DNA from: Sphingobacterium thalpophilum
GTDB taxonomy: Bacteria; Bacteroidota; Bacteroidia; Sphingobacteriales; Sphingobacteriaceae
Assembly: GCF_901482695.1 (NCBI RefSeq)
Contig: NZ_LR590484.1
Coordinates: 5,146,001 to 5,210,000, forward strand
Direction of reading: 5' to 3'
DNA length: 64,000 nucleotides
The stretch's first letter is position 1. Each line of letters opens with the position of its first letter. The notes under the pieces are model-generated. The model was given only the letters and a program-made list of their open reading frames with translations, ran no database searches and was not told the origin of the DNA. Both the position numbers and the translations under genes were made by a program. Positions 34,581 to 42,430 of this stretch are shown one piece after another.

Positions 34581-35783
34581 ATGAATAATTACAAAGCGGC
34601 CGCAAGCTTCGTTCTCCTACTGCTCTTTATTACCCTACATGTGAAAGCACAGATTTACGATCAGGCTTTAGAAATGCATAGGAAAAATACAAAGATCGCT
34701 TTCCTCCGCCTGTTGTCCGAGGTGTCAAATCAATTGACCGATACCACATTAACCGTAGAAAAGCATTATAGTTTACTCGACCCTATAATTGACTACGCTG
34801 ATCGGGAAAAAGCAGAGTTTACACGACTTAGAAGGGCATATTTTCAGAATATAGCTAGCCCTCCAGCTTTCCTTCATAACCTAAACTTTGACACATTAGC
34901 AAAAAATGAGGTAACAGCCATGTTACAGGACAGGAAGTTCACGACGATATCCTTATTACAATGTTACCAGCCGATGGAAATAACCAGCGTAATCATGGGT
35001 TTAACACAGCCTTTGATTTATCAGCAGAACAATGTAGAAATAAGCCAAGCAGGGATCGTACATACTTTTGGCAGTCAAGTATTTGTAAATGACCTCGGCA
35101 AAAACGTCTGGGAAATTTGGGCGATAAATAGGTTATACGGTCTACGGTTCAACTTAGATCTCAACACTATGCAGGTGGGATCTATTGCATATAGTAAACC
35201 CAGCAAATCGGGACATTTACCTCTGAAGCTTCCTTATATTATCCAAAAGCGCAAATACGAATTGGATAAACTTTATCAGGAAATGGATAGGATCCGCTGG
35301 AACAGCTATTCCGAACATTTTCCCGTACGATTCCCATACTATATTTCGCAAGATTCAGTAGCACAAAGCTTGGCCGATTTTTATCAAAAAAATCAGTTCC
35401 GCTTCCTAAAGGTACAACGCGAGCTACTCGACGATCTGGAAACTGGTGTTCCATTGGATTCTACATGGCAGCAATGTAAAGATATGATGCTGCACGAGTA
35501 CCCAGCGACAAAGCGCGCCCTGATGCCCTATATTATCCATCCTAATGAAGTTGCCTTTCACCTGTTCTCCAGCGCTAACGCAATGCCTCTTTTTAACAGC
35601 GATTATCAGGAAATAGGAAAAAATGCTATGCTGGGCTTCTTTAACTATAGTATGGGCAAGGCAGGCAAGTACTGCTGGCGAGTTCAGTCCAAGAGTTACT
35701 CGATAGCATTCGAATATGTATGGAATATTAAGGATGGAAGTTTTTCTGATTTAAAAGTATTCAAACGGAAAGCTGGGCATTAA
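34581..35783 (+). CDS. Hypothetical exported protein
   Basis: 400 aa with a clear signal peptide (1-24, ending HVKAQ). The rest is mixed alpha/beta and rich in Tyr and Gln, with no repeat or known motif. Segments such as VWEIWAINRLYGLRFNLDLNTMQVGSIAYSKPSKSGHLPLK and a C-terminal beta region (YCWRVQSKSYSIAFEYVWNI) may form an envelope domain. Its stop overlaps the end of the convergent lipoprotein gene by 4 bp. No family recognised. Confidence 0.75.
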   Translation: MNNYKAAASFVLLLLFITLHVKAQIYDQALEMHRKNTKIAFLRLLSEVSNQLTDTTLTVEKHYSLLDPIIDYADREKAEFTRLRRAYFQNIASPPAFLHNLNFDTLAKNEVTAMLQDRKFTTISLLQCYQPMEITSVIMGLTQPLIYQQNNVEISQAGIVHTFGSQVFVNDLGKNVWEIWAINRLYGLRFNLDLNTMQVGSIAYSKPSKSGHLPLKLPYIIQKRKYELDKLYQEMDRIRWNSYSEHFPVRFPYYISQDSVAQSLADFYQKNQFRFLKVQRELLDDLETGVPLDSTWQQCKDMMLHEYPATKRALMPYIIHPNEVAFHLFSSANAMPLFNSDYQEIGKNAMLGFFNYSMGKAGKYCWRVQSKSYSIAFEYVWNIKDGSFSDLKVFKRKAGH

Positions 35784-36292
35784 TCAGCTGGTGGTCTAGT
35801 GCTAGCCTTGTATCCAGTGTTAAATTCCCACTGCGTCTCATAGGTTGTCACTGGTTTTTTAATGCTGGGAAACAAAAACCTTGCAACAGCAGTAATATTC
35901 GCGTAATCATCGTTTTGCAACATATACACCCCTGCATTTTTGCTAATTTCTTGCAGCACGGCATTTGTCAGTTCAGGCTGGATCGTATTGGCGGCAAGTA
36001 CGATTTTGACCGTTTGGATGTCCTGAGGCTTAAGATAAGGAGTCAATTTATAGGGGCCAGGTATTCCTCTATTCTCATGCGATTGTCCAATCAGAACGTC
36101 ATTAACAAATATTTTGTAATCAACGTCCCTTATCTCGTGATGCAGAAAATATGATTTTGTTACCATCGGTGCAGCTTGCTGCTGAAACGTCTGTTCAACA
36201 GCCAACTTATCTGACCTCGTGTTGTCACAAGAGGTCAATAGTACATATAAGAATGCAGTTAAGGCAAGGTAATATTTAACTATATTTTTCAC
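35780..36292 (-). CDS. Hypothetical lipoprotein
   Basis: 170 aa starting at a GTG (36292). Signal with lipobox LTSC, Cys22. The mature domain includes RDVDYKIFVNDVLIGQSHENRGIPGPYKLTPYLKP, which looks like a beta-sandwich with a loop, and an Ala/Asn-rich helix. No known domain. It is convergent with, and overlaps by 4 bp, the exported protein gene upstream. Confidence 0.72.
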   Translation of the reverse strand: MKNIVKYYLALTAFLYVLLTSCDNTRSDKLAVEQTFQQQAAPMVTKSYFLHHEIRDVDYKIFVNDVLIGQSHENRGIPGPYKLTPYLKPQDIQTVKIVLAANTIQPELTNAVLQEISKNAGVYMLQNDDYANITAVARFLFPSIKKPVTTYETQWEFNTGYKASTRPPAD

Positions 36293-36559
36293 TTATTCAA
36301 GAATGGCTTGGCTTTACACCTTAGCCCAGGCACACTGCTGCCATTTTCCAGATGAGCTATAAAGCGCTTGTCTAAAGTTAGCAATTTCTCGCAAAGATGC
36401 CAAAACCATTTGCCCCAAGCCTACTTTTATTATATCACTCTATAAAATATTACAACTTTCAGCGATAATTATGTAGTGGCTATTTTTACCGCTTTGGCGA
36501 ACTTTGGGTATCAGATTACATATAAGGTCTACTGATATTCAACTAATTTGATCAAAGAA

Positions 36560-36964
36560 ATGAAAACAAACAAATTCTCTATCTGTTTACTCGGTTGGCT
36601 GGCCCTTATCGTCAGTTCCTGCTCCAACAGTTCCGAATCCCACAAAAATCAGGAACAACATACATCAACGAAAACAGACACTAGTCCAGACGTCCATGCG
36701 CATACACATGATCATGCACACCAGATAAACTCAAAAAAGAATGCTCAAAGAAACGACAAGGGCGAATTAATAGATGCGGCCGGTAACCTTATCATGGGCT
36801 GTCCCTCCCATAAAGAAATGATAGGCACAAAGGGCGATATGTGTCCAAAATGCGGATATATGACTATGATTCCAATTACATGGGATATTACTGGCGTTGA
36901 TACAGTACGCGTGACCAGCTTACCCGACTATAATCCGCCCGGAGACAAACGTAAAGCGCGTTAA
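36560..36964 (+). CDS. His-rich lipoprotein with heavy-metal-binding CxxH-CxxC domain
   Basis: 134 aa from the ATG at 36560 (an in-frame TTG lies 12 bp upstream). Lipobox VSSC with Cys21. A His-rich linker (HAHTHDHAHQ) follows. The C-terminal domain GCPSHKEMIGTKGDMCPKCGYM has the Cys-x-x-His and Cys-x-x-Cys layout of the short metal-binding domain found on CusB-type adaptors. It probably binds Cu(I) or another soft metal in the periplasm and begins the metal island. Confidence 0.82.
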   Translation: MKTNKFSICLLGWLALIVSSCSNSSESHKNQEQHTSTKTDTSPDVHAHTHDHAHQINSKKNAQRNDKGELIDAAGNLIMGCPSHKEMIGTKGDMCPKCGYMTMIPITWDITGVDTVRVTSLPDYNPPGDKRKAR

Positions 36965-37091
36965 TTCTCCAATAAACACGAATCGGTGCTTCCGGATCAC
37001 TTGTTTTATCGCGTCGGTCGCAGTATGCCTTTCTTAAGTATCGATAAGAGGACAAGCAATCCGGTTTTCTAATAATTAGAATAGGTAATTT

Positions 37092-37601
37092 ATGAATAAA
37101 AATGATAATAAAAACGCTAATCTTGTACGGAAGTCTATGCAAGTAACAAGATGTATGCTGCTGTCAATAAGACTTCAACATCTGAAAGTCTCCGATATCC
37201 TAGTAGCGACTAAGCTTTCGAAGAGCAGGTTTTTTCGCTTTTTCGGTACAATAAACACGATTTTGGAGCTTGTGGTCTCCGAGGAATTAGAAAAAAGTTA
37301 TGACTTAATGGCAAATAGTCTTTCCCCAGATGTAAATAAAAACTATGCACTGGCCGAGATCAATCTGCTTCGAATCATCTATTTCAAGAAGAATCTTATA
37401 TTAAACAATTACTATAGCTGTATTCAATCGCTGCCGCTGAGATACAAATCGTTGATAGATTCAATCAGCGTAAAAGACAAACAACTCTATGATGCATTGC
37501 TGGGAAAATATCATAACCATCAAGATCGCGGCTTTATAAAACGACCTGAAACTCCAGATAATAAACGGTTGAATATTTCTAAAAGTTTTGCAAAGCACTA
37601 A
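37092..37601 (+). CDS. TetR-like transcriptional regulator
   Basis: 169 aa. The N-terminal region has the TetR HTH layout: LKVSDILVATKLSKSRFFRFFGTINTILELVVSEEL, corresponding to the usual vsdIa-a-gvsk-tfYryF-sk-eLl pattern. The rest is helical with little similarity to known ligand-binding domains, and the tail (GFIKRPETPDNKRLNISKSF) is polar. It lies in the copper/efflux island, 37 bp upstream of the azurin gene, and may respond to an efflux substrate. The family call is by pattern only. Confidence 0.65.
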   Translation: MNKNDNKNANLVRKSMQVTRCMLLSIRLQHLKVSDILVATKLSKSRFFRFFGTINTILELVVSEELEKSYDLMANSLSPDVNKNYALAEINLLRIIYFKKNLILNNYYSCIQSLPLRYKSLIDSISVKDKQLYDALLGKYHNHQDRGFIKRPETPDNKRLNISKSFAKH

Positions 37602-37637
37602 TTAACCCTTTTCAAGCAAATTAAACCAGTTTATCCA

Positions 37638-38144
37638 ATGAAGAACTTGTTATTCCTGCTACCAGCAATAATCTTTACAGCCTGTAACTATTCTCCAGAT
37701 ACGAAAAAAGTCAAAAAGATCACCGGCCAAATGGAAGATCCAGTAAAGCAGGCTCCAAACAATGAAGAAGTGGAAATCATCATTCATGCTGATGACAACA
37801 TGCGTTTTGACAAAACGGAAATCGGTGTAGCACAAGGGCAGCATGTGAAGGTTATTCTTAAGCACGTGGGGAAAGCTACAGTCGACGCAATGGGGCATAA
37901 CCTAGTCATTCTCGCAAGCGGAACAGATTTTAATGCATTCGCACATGCAGCAATAGACGCGGAAGACAATAATTATATCCCCAAGGCCATGGAACACGCC
38001 GTGATCGCCAAGACAGGCATGATCGGAGGCGGAGAGACGACCGTAATGGAATTTGTCGCTCCGCCAACAGGCTCGTATGATTTCCTTTGCTCATTCCCCG
38101 GCCATTACCTCTACATGCGAGGCAAGCTAGTCGTTCATCGATGA
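37638..38144 (+). CDS. Azurin-like blue-copper lipoprotein
   Basis: 168 aa. Lipobox FTAC, Cys16, anchors it to a membrane. The cupredoxin fold (about 43-168) carries all type 1 copper ligands: His87 in MGHNLV, Cys151, His156 and Met160 in FLCSFPGHYLYMRG. Azurins shuttle electrons in the periplasm, for example to peroxidases or nitrite reductase; here it sits with metal-binding and efflux genes, so copper handling or oxidation is possible. 36 bp downstream of the TetR-like gene. Confidence 0.93.
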   Translation: MKNLLFLLPAIIFTACNYSPDTKKVKKITGQMEDPVKQAPNNEEVEIIIHADDNMRFDKTEIGVAQGQHVKVILKHVGKATVDAMGHNLVILASGTDFNAFAHAAIDAEDNNYIPKAMEHAVIAKTGMIGGGETTVMEFVAPPTGSYDFLCSFPGHYLYMRGKLVVHR

Positions 38145-38159
38145 GGTGTTGTCTGAATA

Positions 38160-38197
38160 GAAATTTCGCAAAATTTAACCGGAATGTCGTAATACCA
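38160..38197 (+). promoter_or_regulatory. Candidate HMA-AraC operator B: direct half-sites 21 bp apart
   Basis: Half-sites GAAATTTCGCAA (38160-38171) and GGAATGTCGTAA (38181-38192) share 9 of 12 bases, 21 bp apart. The core CCGGAATGTCGTAATACCA (38179-38197) matches the site at 40498-40516 in 16 of 19 positions, all differences A/G. It ends about 46 bp before the HMA-like ATG at 38243. Confidence 0.6.
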
Positions 38198-38242
38198 CAA
38201 TCCTATTAAAGAGACATATTTGCATAACAAATTAAATTTAAC

Positions 38243-38488
38243 ATGAAAAATATAATTTTAAGCATACCAGATATGCAAAGCACACATTGCCAGACCAGGG
38301 TCAGCAATGTAATTCAACAACTTCAGAACGTCAGGATCGAAAAGCTAGAAGCGGGCTTCCTTACTATTTCACCTGAAAACGACGAGATCGAAGCCGAAGT
38401 CATAGCTGCAATAGAAGAAGCTGGGTACAAAGTTGATGGTGGAAACGGTTCAAAAACATCTACCTGTTCAACCGGTTGCTGCGGATAA
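38243..38488 (+). CDS. Small HMA-like metal-binding protein with degenerate CxxC and Cys-rich tail
   Basis: 81 aa, ferredoxin-like beta-alpha-beta fold of HMA/copper-chaperone domains (KNIILSIPDMQ, AEVIAAIEEAGYKVD). The canonical MxCxxC loop is reduced to MQSTHCQ, so only Cys16 of the pair remains, and the first Cys position is replaced. A C-terminal cluster (Cys75, Cys79, Cys80; CSTGCCG) may supply replacement ligands. It is preceded by the direct-repeat element shared with the HMA-AraC gene. A small copper or other soft-metal carrier is likely. Confidence 0.75.
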   Translation: MKNIILSIPDMQSTHCQTRVSNVIQQLQNVRIEKLEAGFLTISPENDEIEAEVIAAIEEAGYKVDGGNGSKTSTCSTGCCG

Positions 38489-38591
38489 TTTTTGCCGGAG
38501 ACGGAACTCTACAAGGTTTTACCCATCTCCGGCAAAAAGGAATATAACCAAACTAAACGGAGAATAAGCCCATAAATAATCTTTGGATGTC

Positions 38592-38957
38592 ATGACAAAA
38601 TTATCTCATACAACGGACAGACTAATGGAAATCCGGCTTGATTCTAGAAAGTGCATCAGATGTGCTGTACAGTTATCAAATGAATTCAAAAATAGTGGTC
38701 CCAACTGGCGTCCGTTTTCGCCAGACAAAGAGCAAACAGACTTCGAGATTGTCCAAATTCAACAAAATCTCGAAAAAGCGAAAGAATTGCTTGTGTACAC
38801 AGAACATTCCATAGTACAGATAGCGAAGGTATTGGGCTATAACAGAGCAACCGAACTATCGAAGCTCCTTCTAAATTATACGGGATTACCATCTGGCCAC
38901 TTCAGGAGAATACGAAAAGCCAAACTTGATATGATTAAAAAACGGCAAAAACAGTAA
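38592..38957 (+). CDS. Short AraC-type DNA-binding protein with CxxC
   Basis: 121 aa from the ATG at 38592. The C-terminal half is one AraC helix-turn-helix unit (LEKAKELLVYTEHSIVQIAKVLGYNRATELSKLLLNYTGLPSGHF), clearly homologous to the end of the HMA-AraC protein at 40566. The N-terminal part is only about 50 residues, with Cys21-x-x-Cys24 (KCIRC) in place of an HMA domain. It could be a stand-alone regulator or a shortened descendant. Lies between the HMA-like gene and the ferredoxin reductase. Confidence 0.7.
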   Translation: MTKLSHTTDRLMEIRLDSRKCIRCAVQLSNEFKNSGPNWRPFSPDKEQTDFEIVQIQQNLEKAKELLVYTEHSIVQIAKVLGYNRATELSKLLLNYTGLPSGHFRRIRKAKLDMIKKRQKQ

Positions 38958-39008
38958 CACGGAAGGACAAGCGTTGATAGGAAATCTTCGTTGCTAACTG
39001 CCGCCACA

Positions 39009-40091
39009 ATGAATCGAATGTATATGAAGAAATATATCTGGCGCACGCGCAAGCTTGTCAGACAGACAAAAGACGCACTAACCATCTACTTTGATGTTGG
39101 ACAGCATAAGATACACTATCTGCCGGGGCAATATTTAAACATCAAACTGACCATAAGAAGTGAAATCATTATCCGCCCATATTCTTTCTGTTCAGTCCCG
39201 TCAGATCCCTACCCCGCCATTACCGTCAAACGGGTTGAAGGTGGCGTCGTGAGCAACTACATAGTAGATAACGCCTCCATCATTGAATATTGGGCCATCG
39301 AAGGGCCATTTGGAAATTTCGTTTTAGATAGCCATGTTATCGATCAGCAGCCTATTGTTCTGTTAGCGGGTGGAAGTGGCATTTCCCCACTATTTGCCAT
39401 GTTGCGCAGCGCATATACTAAAACGAGTATTCCGATACTGTTTTACAGCAATAAAACGCCGGAGGATACCATTTTTTTCAATGAGCTTACGGATTTGGAG
39501 GAGGCACGAGAACTACAAACGTATTATTCTTTTACAGCGCCGGAATATGTTCCCCAAAAAAACAATCAGCTTGGCGGTAGATTTTCGGTACCCATTCTGC
39601 AATCACTCATCAAAAAATTTGTGCCAACACTTAAAGCACATTTCTATATATGCGGCCCAATGGCTTTAATGGAGTTATACCAGAATGTGCTCAAAAACCT
39701 CAGAATTCCTGAGAAAAATATCCATTTTGAGCACTTCCATCCAGCCCCTCAAAATGCGGCCTTACAACAAACAGGCGACACGATCAAAGATGTACTTGTA
39801 CGATATTATGACCAAGTCTGTCATAATGATAAAATAGTTACTTTTGAATGTACTTCACTCATTTCCGTAAAACCCGGGGAGTCGCTATTAGATGCTCTTC
39901 GGGGAAATAACATCAAGGTATCCAGTACCTGCAACAACGGAACCTGCGGCTCCTGTTGGGCCGTTAGGACCGAAGGCGAGGTGCATATGTTACGCCATGA
40001 CGCCCTAACGCCCCTAGACCTGAACTCAGGAGTTGTACTGCTCTGTCAAAGTTATCCTATCAACGACAAAGTATCTGTTACTTTACAGTAA
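39009..40091 (+). CDS. Ferredoxin-NAD(P)H reductase with C-terminal [2Fe-2S] ferredoxin domain (PaaE-like)
   Basis: 360 aa from the ATG at 39009. Order: FAD domain with RPYSFCSVPSD, NAD-binding domain with GGSGISPLFAMLRSA and ICGPMALMELY, then a plant-type ferredoxin with Cys308, Cys313, Cys316 and Cys346 (C-x4-C-x2-C-x29-C). Such reductases feed electrons from NAD(P)H to an oxygenase or other acceptor (PaaE, VanB type). No partner oxygenase is in the window, so its acceptor here is unknown; the azurin or a metal reductase are possible. Confidence 0.92.
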   Translation: MNRMYMKKYIWRTRKLVRQTKDALTIYFDVGQHKIHYLPGQYLNIKLTIRSEIIIRPYSFCSVPSDPYPAITVKRVEGGVVSNYIVDNASIIEYWAIEGPFGNFVLDSHVIDQQPIVLLAGGSGISPLFAMLRSAYTKTSIPILFYSNKTPEDTIFFNELTDLEEARELQTYYSFTAPEYVPQKNNQLGGRFSVPILQSLIKKFVPTLKAHFYICGPMALMELYQNVLKNLRIPEKNIHFEHFHPAPQNAALQQTGDTIKDVLVRYYDQVCHNDKIVTFECTSLISVKPGESLLDALRGNNIKVSSTCNNGTCGSCWAVRTEGEVHMLRHDALTPLDLNSGVVLLCQSYPINDKVSVTLQ

Positions 40092-40102
40092 CACATATTT
40101 TG

Positions 40103-40369
40103 TCAGCATTCTTCATTAAGGAGTTCTTTTAATCGGCAATGTTGCACGCAGAGCTCCGCATACATGGACTTTAATCTTCTATTTTCTTCGCTTAAATTAA
40201 CTAAAACAGCCAGAATATCAATGGCCACATCCTTATACTTTTCTTTAAGCTCAAAAATAGTGGCACCATAAATACCGTATTCTTCGAAGAGCTCCACTCC
40301 GCTTTTCCCAGCATGGTAGTCCTGTAGTACCTTACAGATCTGGTGTTCCTTATTTGTCTTATTTCTCAT
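40103..40369 (-). CDS. IS3-family OrfA-like protein without OrfB
   Basis: 88 aa with the layout of the IS3 OrfA HTH-leucine-zipper protein: EHQICKVLQDYHAGKSGVEL and then FEEYGIYGATIFELKEKYKD, followed by the heptad helix EENRRLKSMYAELCVQHCRLKELL. The usual TFYRWK is changed to TIFELK. No OrfB frame, terminal repeats or target duplication are seen; the downstream region is the ferredoxin reductase gene. It is either a relic or a domesticated DNA-binding protein. The copper-island operator lies 110 bp upstream. Confidence 0.65.
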   Translation of the reverse strand: MRNKTNKEHQICKVLQDYHAGKSGVELFEEYGIYGATIFELKEKYKDVAIDILAVLVNLSEENRRLKSMYAELCVQHCRLKELLNEEC

Positions 40370-40478
40370 ACTTTATTGTCTTATCTCTTACAAAATTCGT
40401 CCTATCGCCGGTAAGAAATATGCGCTTTTCCGCTGCGTTTTTATAATATTTAAAGTTGTCTTGAACAAAAGGATATAA

Positions 40479-40516
40479 GGAATATCATAAATCTAACCCG
40501 GAATATCATAATGCCA
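40479..40516 (+). promoter_or_regulatory. Candidate HMA-AraC operator A: exact direct repeats 21 bp apart
   Basis: GGAATATCATAA occurs at 40479-40490 and again, identically, at 40500-40511, exactly 21 bp apart, which is two helical turns. The core CCGGAATATCATAATGCCA spans 40498-40516 and ends 50 bp before the HMA-AraC ATG. Same spacing and place as the element before 38243. Confidence 0.65.
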
Positions 40517-40565
40517 TATCTCGCTCAAATGCAGAATTTTAACCTATAAAATTATATAAGTCATT

Positions 40566-41144
40566 ATGAGAACTACGACTCTATTAATAAAAGGAATGGT
40601 GTGCGACAGATGTACCTATGTTCTTGAGGGAGAAATGGTGGCCATGGGATTCGAAGTGTTGGAAATCAGATTGGGACAGGTTGTTATAAACGACATCGAA
40701 AATGTGCAGAAAAAAATGGACAAGCTAAAAAACATGCTGCAAAGCAATGGTTTTGGCCTCATTTACGACAAGCGACAGCGGATGGTCAATCGGATAAAAG
40801 AACTTGTAGAGGAAGGCATCAATTTACAGGTAGAGAGTGGAACTCCGACTAAATTCACCAAACTGATCAGTGACACCTTTCACAAGAATTACGACAGTCT
40901 AAGCGCGTTATTTTCTTCCGTTGAAAAAATCACACTGGAGAAATATATCATTCATCGCAAAATTGAAAAAGTGAAAGAACTACTCATATACACGGATATG
41001 TCTTTGACGCAAATTGCATATGCCATGGGGTATAGCAGCCAGGCATACTTATCCAATCAGTTGAAAAAGTATACCGGCCTTACGTCCAGTCATTTTAAAT
41101 TGTTAAAACAGCAACTGTTACCCAGTGTTAGGGCAGTTATTTAG
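40566..41144 (+). CDS. HMA-AraC fusion: putative metal-responsive one-component regulator
   Basis: 192 aa. Residues 1-70 form an HMA domain with the intact metal motif GMVCDRC (Cys13 and Cys16) and the strand EVLEIRLGQVVI. Residues about 90-185 are an AraC-type DNA-binding domain (KVKELLIYTDMSLTQIAYAMGYSSQAYLSNQLKKYTGLTSSHFK). This suggests direct sensing of Cu(I) or another soft metal and DNA binding in one chain. The gene is preceded by 12-bp direct repeats 21 bp apart, suited to AraC proteins. Autoregulation and control of the HMA-like gene are inferred. The RND operon follows. Confidence 0.82.
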   Translation: MRTTTLLIKGMVCDRCTYVLEGEMVAMGFEVLEIRLGQVVINDIENVQKKMDKLKNMLQSNGFGLIYDKRQRMVNRIKELVEEGINLQVESGTPTKFTKLISDTFHKNYDSLSALFSSVEKITLEKYIIHRKIEKVKELLIYTDMSLTQIAYAMGYSSQAYLSNQLKKYTGLTSSHFKLLKQQLLPSVRAVI

Positions 41145-41242
41145 GACATCGACCACCGTGTCCATAACTGTCTTGAGATCGCGCACGCCAGTAAATATTA
41201 CAAATGATGAGCGGAGTTGCGTACTTGCTGTTCCTAGGGAAT

Positions 41243-41294
41243 TAGCACTTTTGGTGCTATAAACTATGCAAAAAGAACCGCCTCCAAAGGAGGC
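41243..41294 (+). promoter_or_regulatory. Leader hairpins before the RND operon, one covering a Shine-Dalgarno
   Basis: TAGCAC/GTGCTA (41243-41248, 41254-41259) and GCCTCC-AAA-GGAGGC (41280-41294). The GGAGG of the second hairpin is 6 nt before the in-frame ATG at 41300. Sequestering it could control translation, if that start is used. Confidence 0.45.
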
Positions 41295-41350
41295 TAGCTA
41301 TGATAATAACGGCGTTTAATCGTCCATTACTAAAATCAAAAAGTGAGTTT

Positions 41351-42427
41351 ATGATATATGAATTGACAAAATCCAAGTCGAGGCTTCTGATTCCCCTCCT
41401 TGGTATGTTATTAGTTACCTGCCAGCGCAGACCAGACAACAAGTCGGGAGACGCTCCTGCGCCAAATGCTGCAGCCGCACAATTACCTGTTGATATAATA
41501 ACAGCACAGGAAGAAGAGCTGCAGCAGCACGAAACCGCTATAGGTTCGCTGATGCCCTATCAAGAAGTCTCGATAGTTAGTGAAATTGCTCAGCGGATTA
41601 CCCATGTGGCTTTCAAAGATGGCGCATACGTTGATCGCGGCACTACACTTTACACACTCAATGATACCGAAATCCGCGCACGTCTCAAACAGGTCGACGC
41701 CGAGCTCGAACTGGCGCAGATCAACAAGGATCGTCTACATAATCTTCTAAACAATGAAACGGTAAACCAGCAAGAGTACGACGAAGCACTTATGCGTTTT
41801 CGGTCGCTGGCTGCACAGCAGGATCTACTACGTGCAGAACTCGCAAAGACAGTCATTAAAGCGCCATTTTCGGGAAGAATCGGTATTTCAAAAGTGCATA
41901 CCGGAGCCTACGTCATCCCCGGTACAGCACTTGTAGATTTACAGGACCAAACAAATCTGAAAGTGGACTTCTCCATTCCGGAGCGCTACTTTCAGCTGAT
42001 CAACAAGGGAACTAAAGTACACTTTACCACCGAACTCTCCGATCAACCACTTGAAGCAAAAGTAGTTGCAACCGAACCAGGGCTGAATACCGAAGGTAGA
42101 AGCCTGCAAGCCCAGGCCCTTGTGAGCAACGTCAATGGGAAATTGCGTCCCGGCCTATCTGCTAAAATCTACTTTGGTACAAGCGATCATGGAGCGAAAG
42201 GCATTAAGGTCCCGACAGAAGCACTTATGCCGGACGGAAATGGCTACCATGCCTTCATTATCAAAAATGGAAAGGCAAAACCGGTCCCAGTAAACATTAC
42301 TAATCGAACTGAAACAGAGGCTATTGTCACCTCCGGTTTAACCAGCGGCGATAGCGTCATCATCTCCAATTTACTGCGTTTAGCAGCAGATACACCGGTA
42401 AAAGCGGTTACTCAAACAAACCAATAG
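41351..42427 (+). CDS. RND efflux periplasmic adaptor subunit (lipoprotein)
   Basis: 358 aa from the ATG at 41351, which gives a normal lipoprotein signal (lipobox LVTC, Cys24). The in-frame ATG at 41300 has a better Shine-Dalgarno but would bury the signal. HlyD/AcrA-type adaptor: QEVSIVSEIAQRITHVAFKDGAYVDRGTTLYTLND lipoyl half, a coiled hairpin with HNLLNNETVNQQEYDEALMRFRS, then KAPFSGRIGISKVHTGAYV. It links the inner-membrane pump and TolC. The permease gene follows after 3 bp. Confidence 0.92.
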   Translation: MIYELTKSKSRLLIPLLGMLLVTCQRRPDNKSGDAPAPNAAAAQLPVDIITAQEEELQQHETAIGSLMPYQEVSIVSEIAQRITHVAFKDGAYVDRGTTLYTLNDTEIRARLKQVDAELELAQINKDRLHNLLNNETVNQQEYDEALMRFRSLAAQQDLLRAELAKTVIKAPFSGRIGISKVHTGAYVIPGTALVDLQDQTNLKVDFSIPERYFQLINKGTKVHFTTELSDQPLEAKVVATEPGLNTEGRSLQAQALVSNVNGKLRPGLSAKIYFGTSDHGAKGIKVPTEALMPDGNGYHAFIIKNGKAKPVPVNITNRTETEAIVTSGLTSGDSVIISNLLRLAADTPVKAVTQTNQ

Positions 42428-42430
42428 ATC

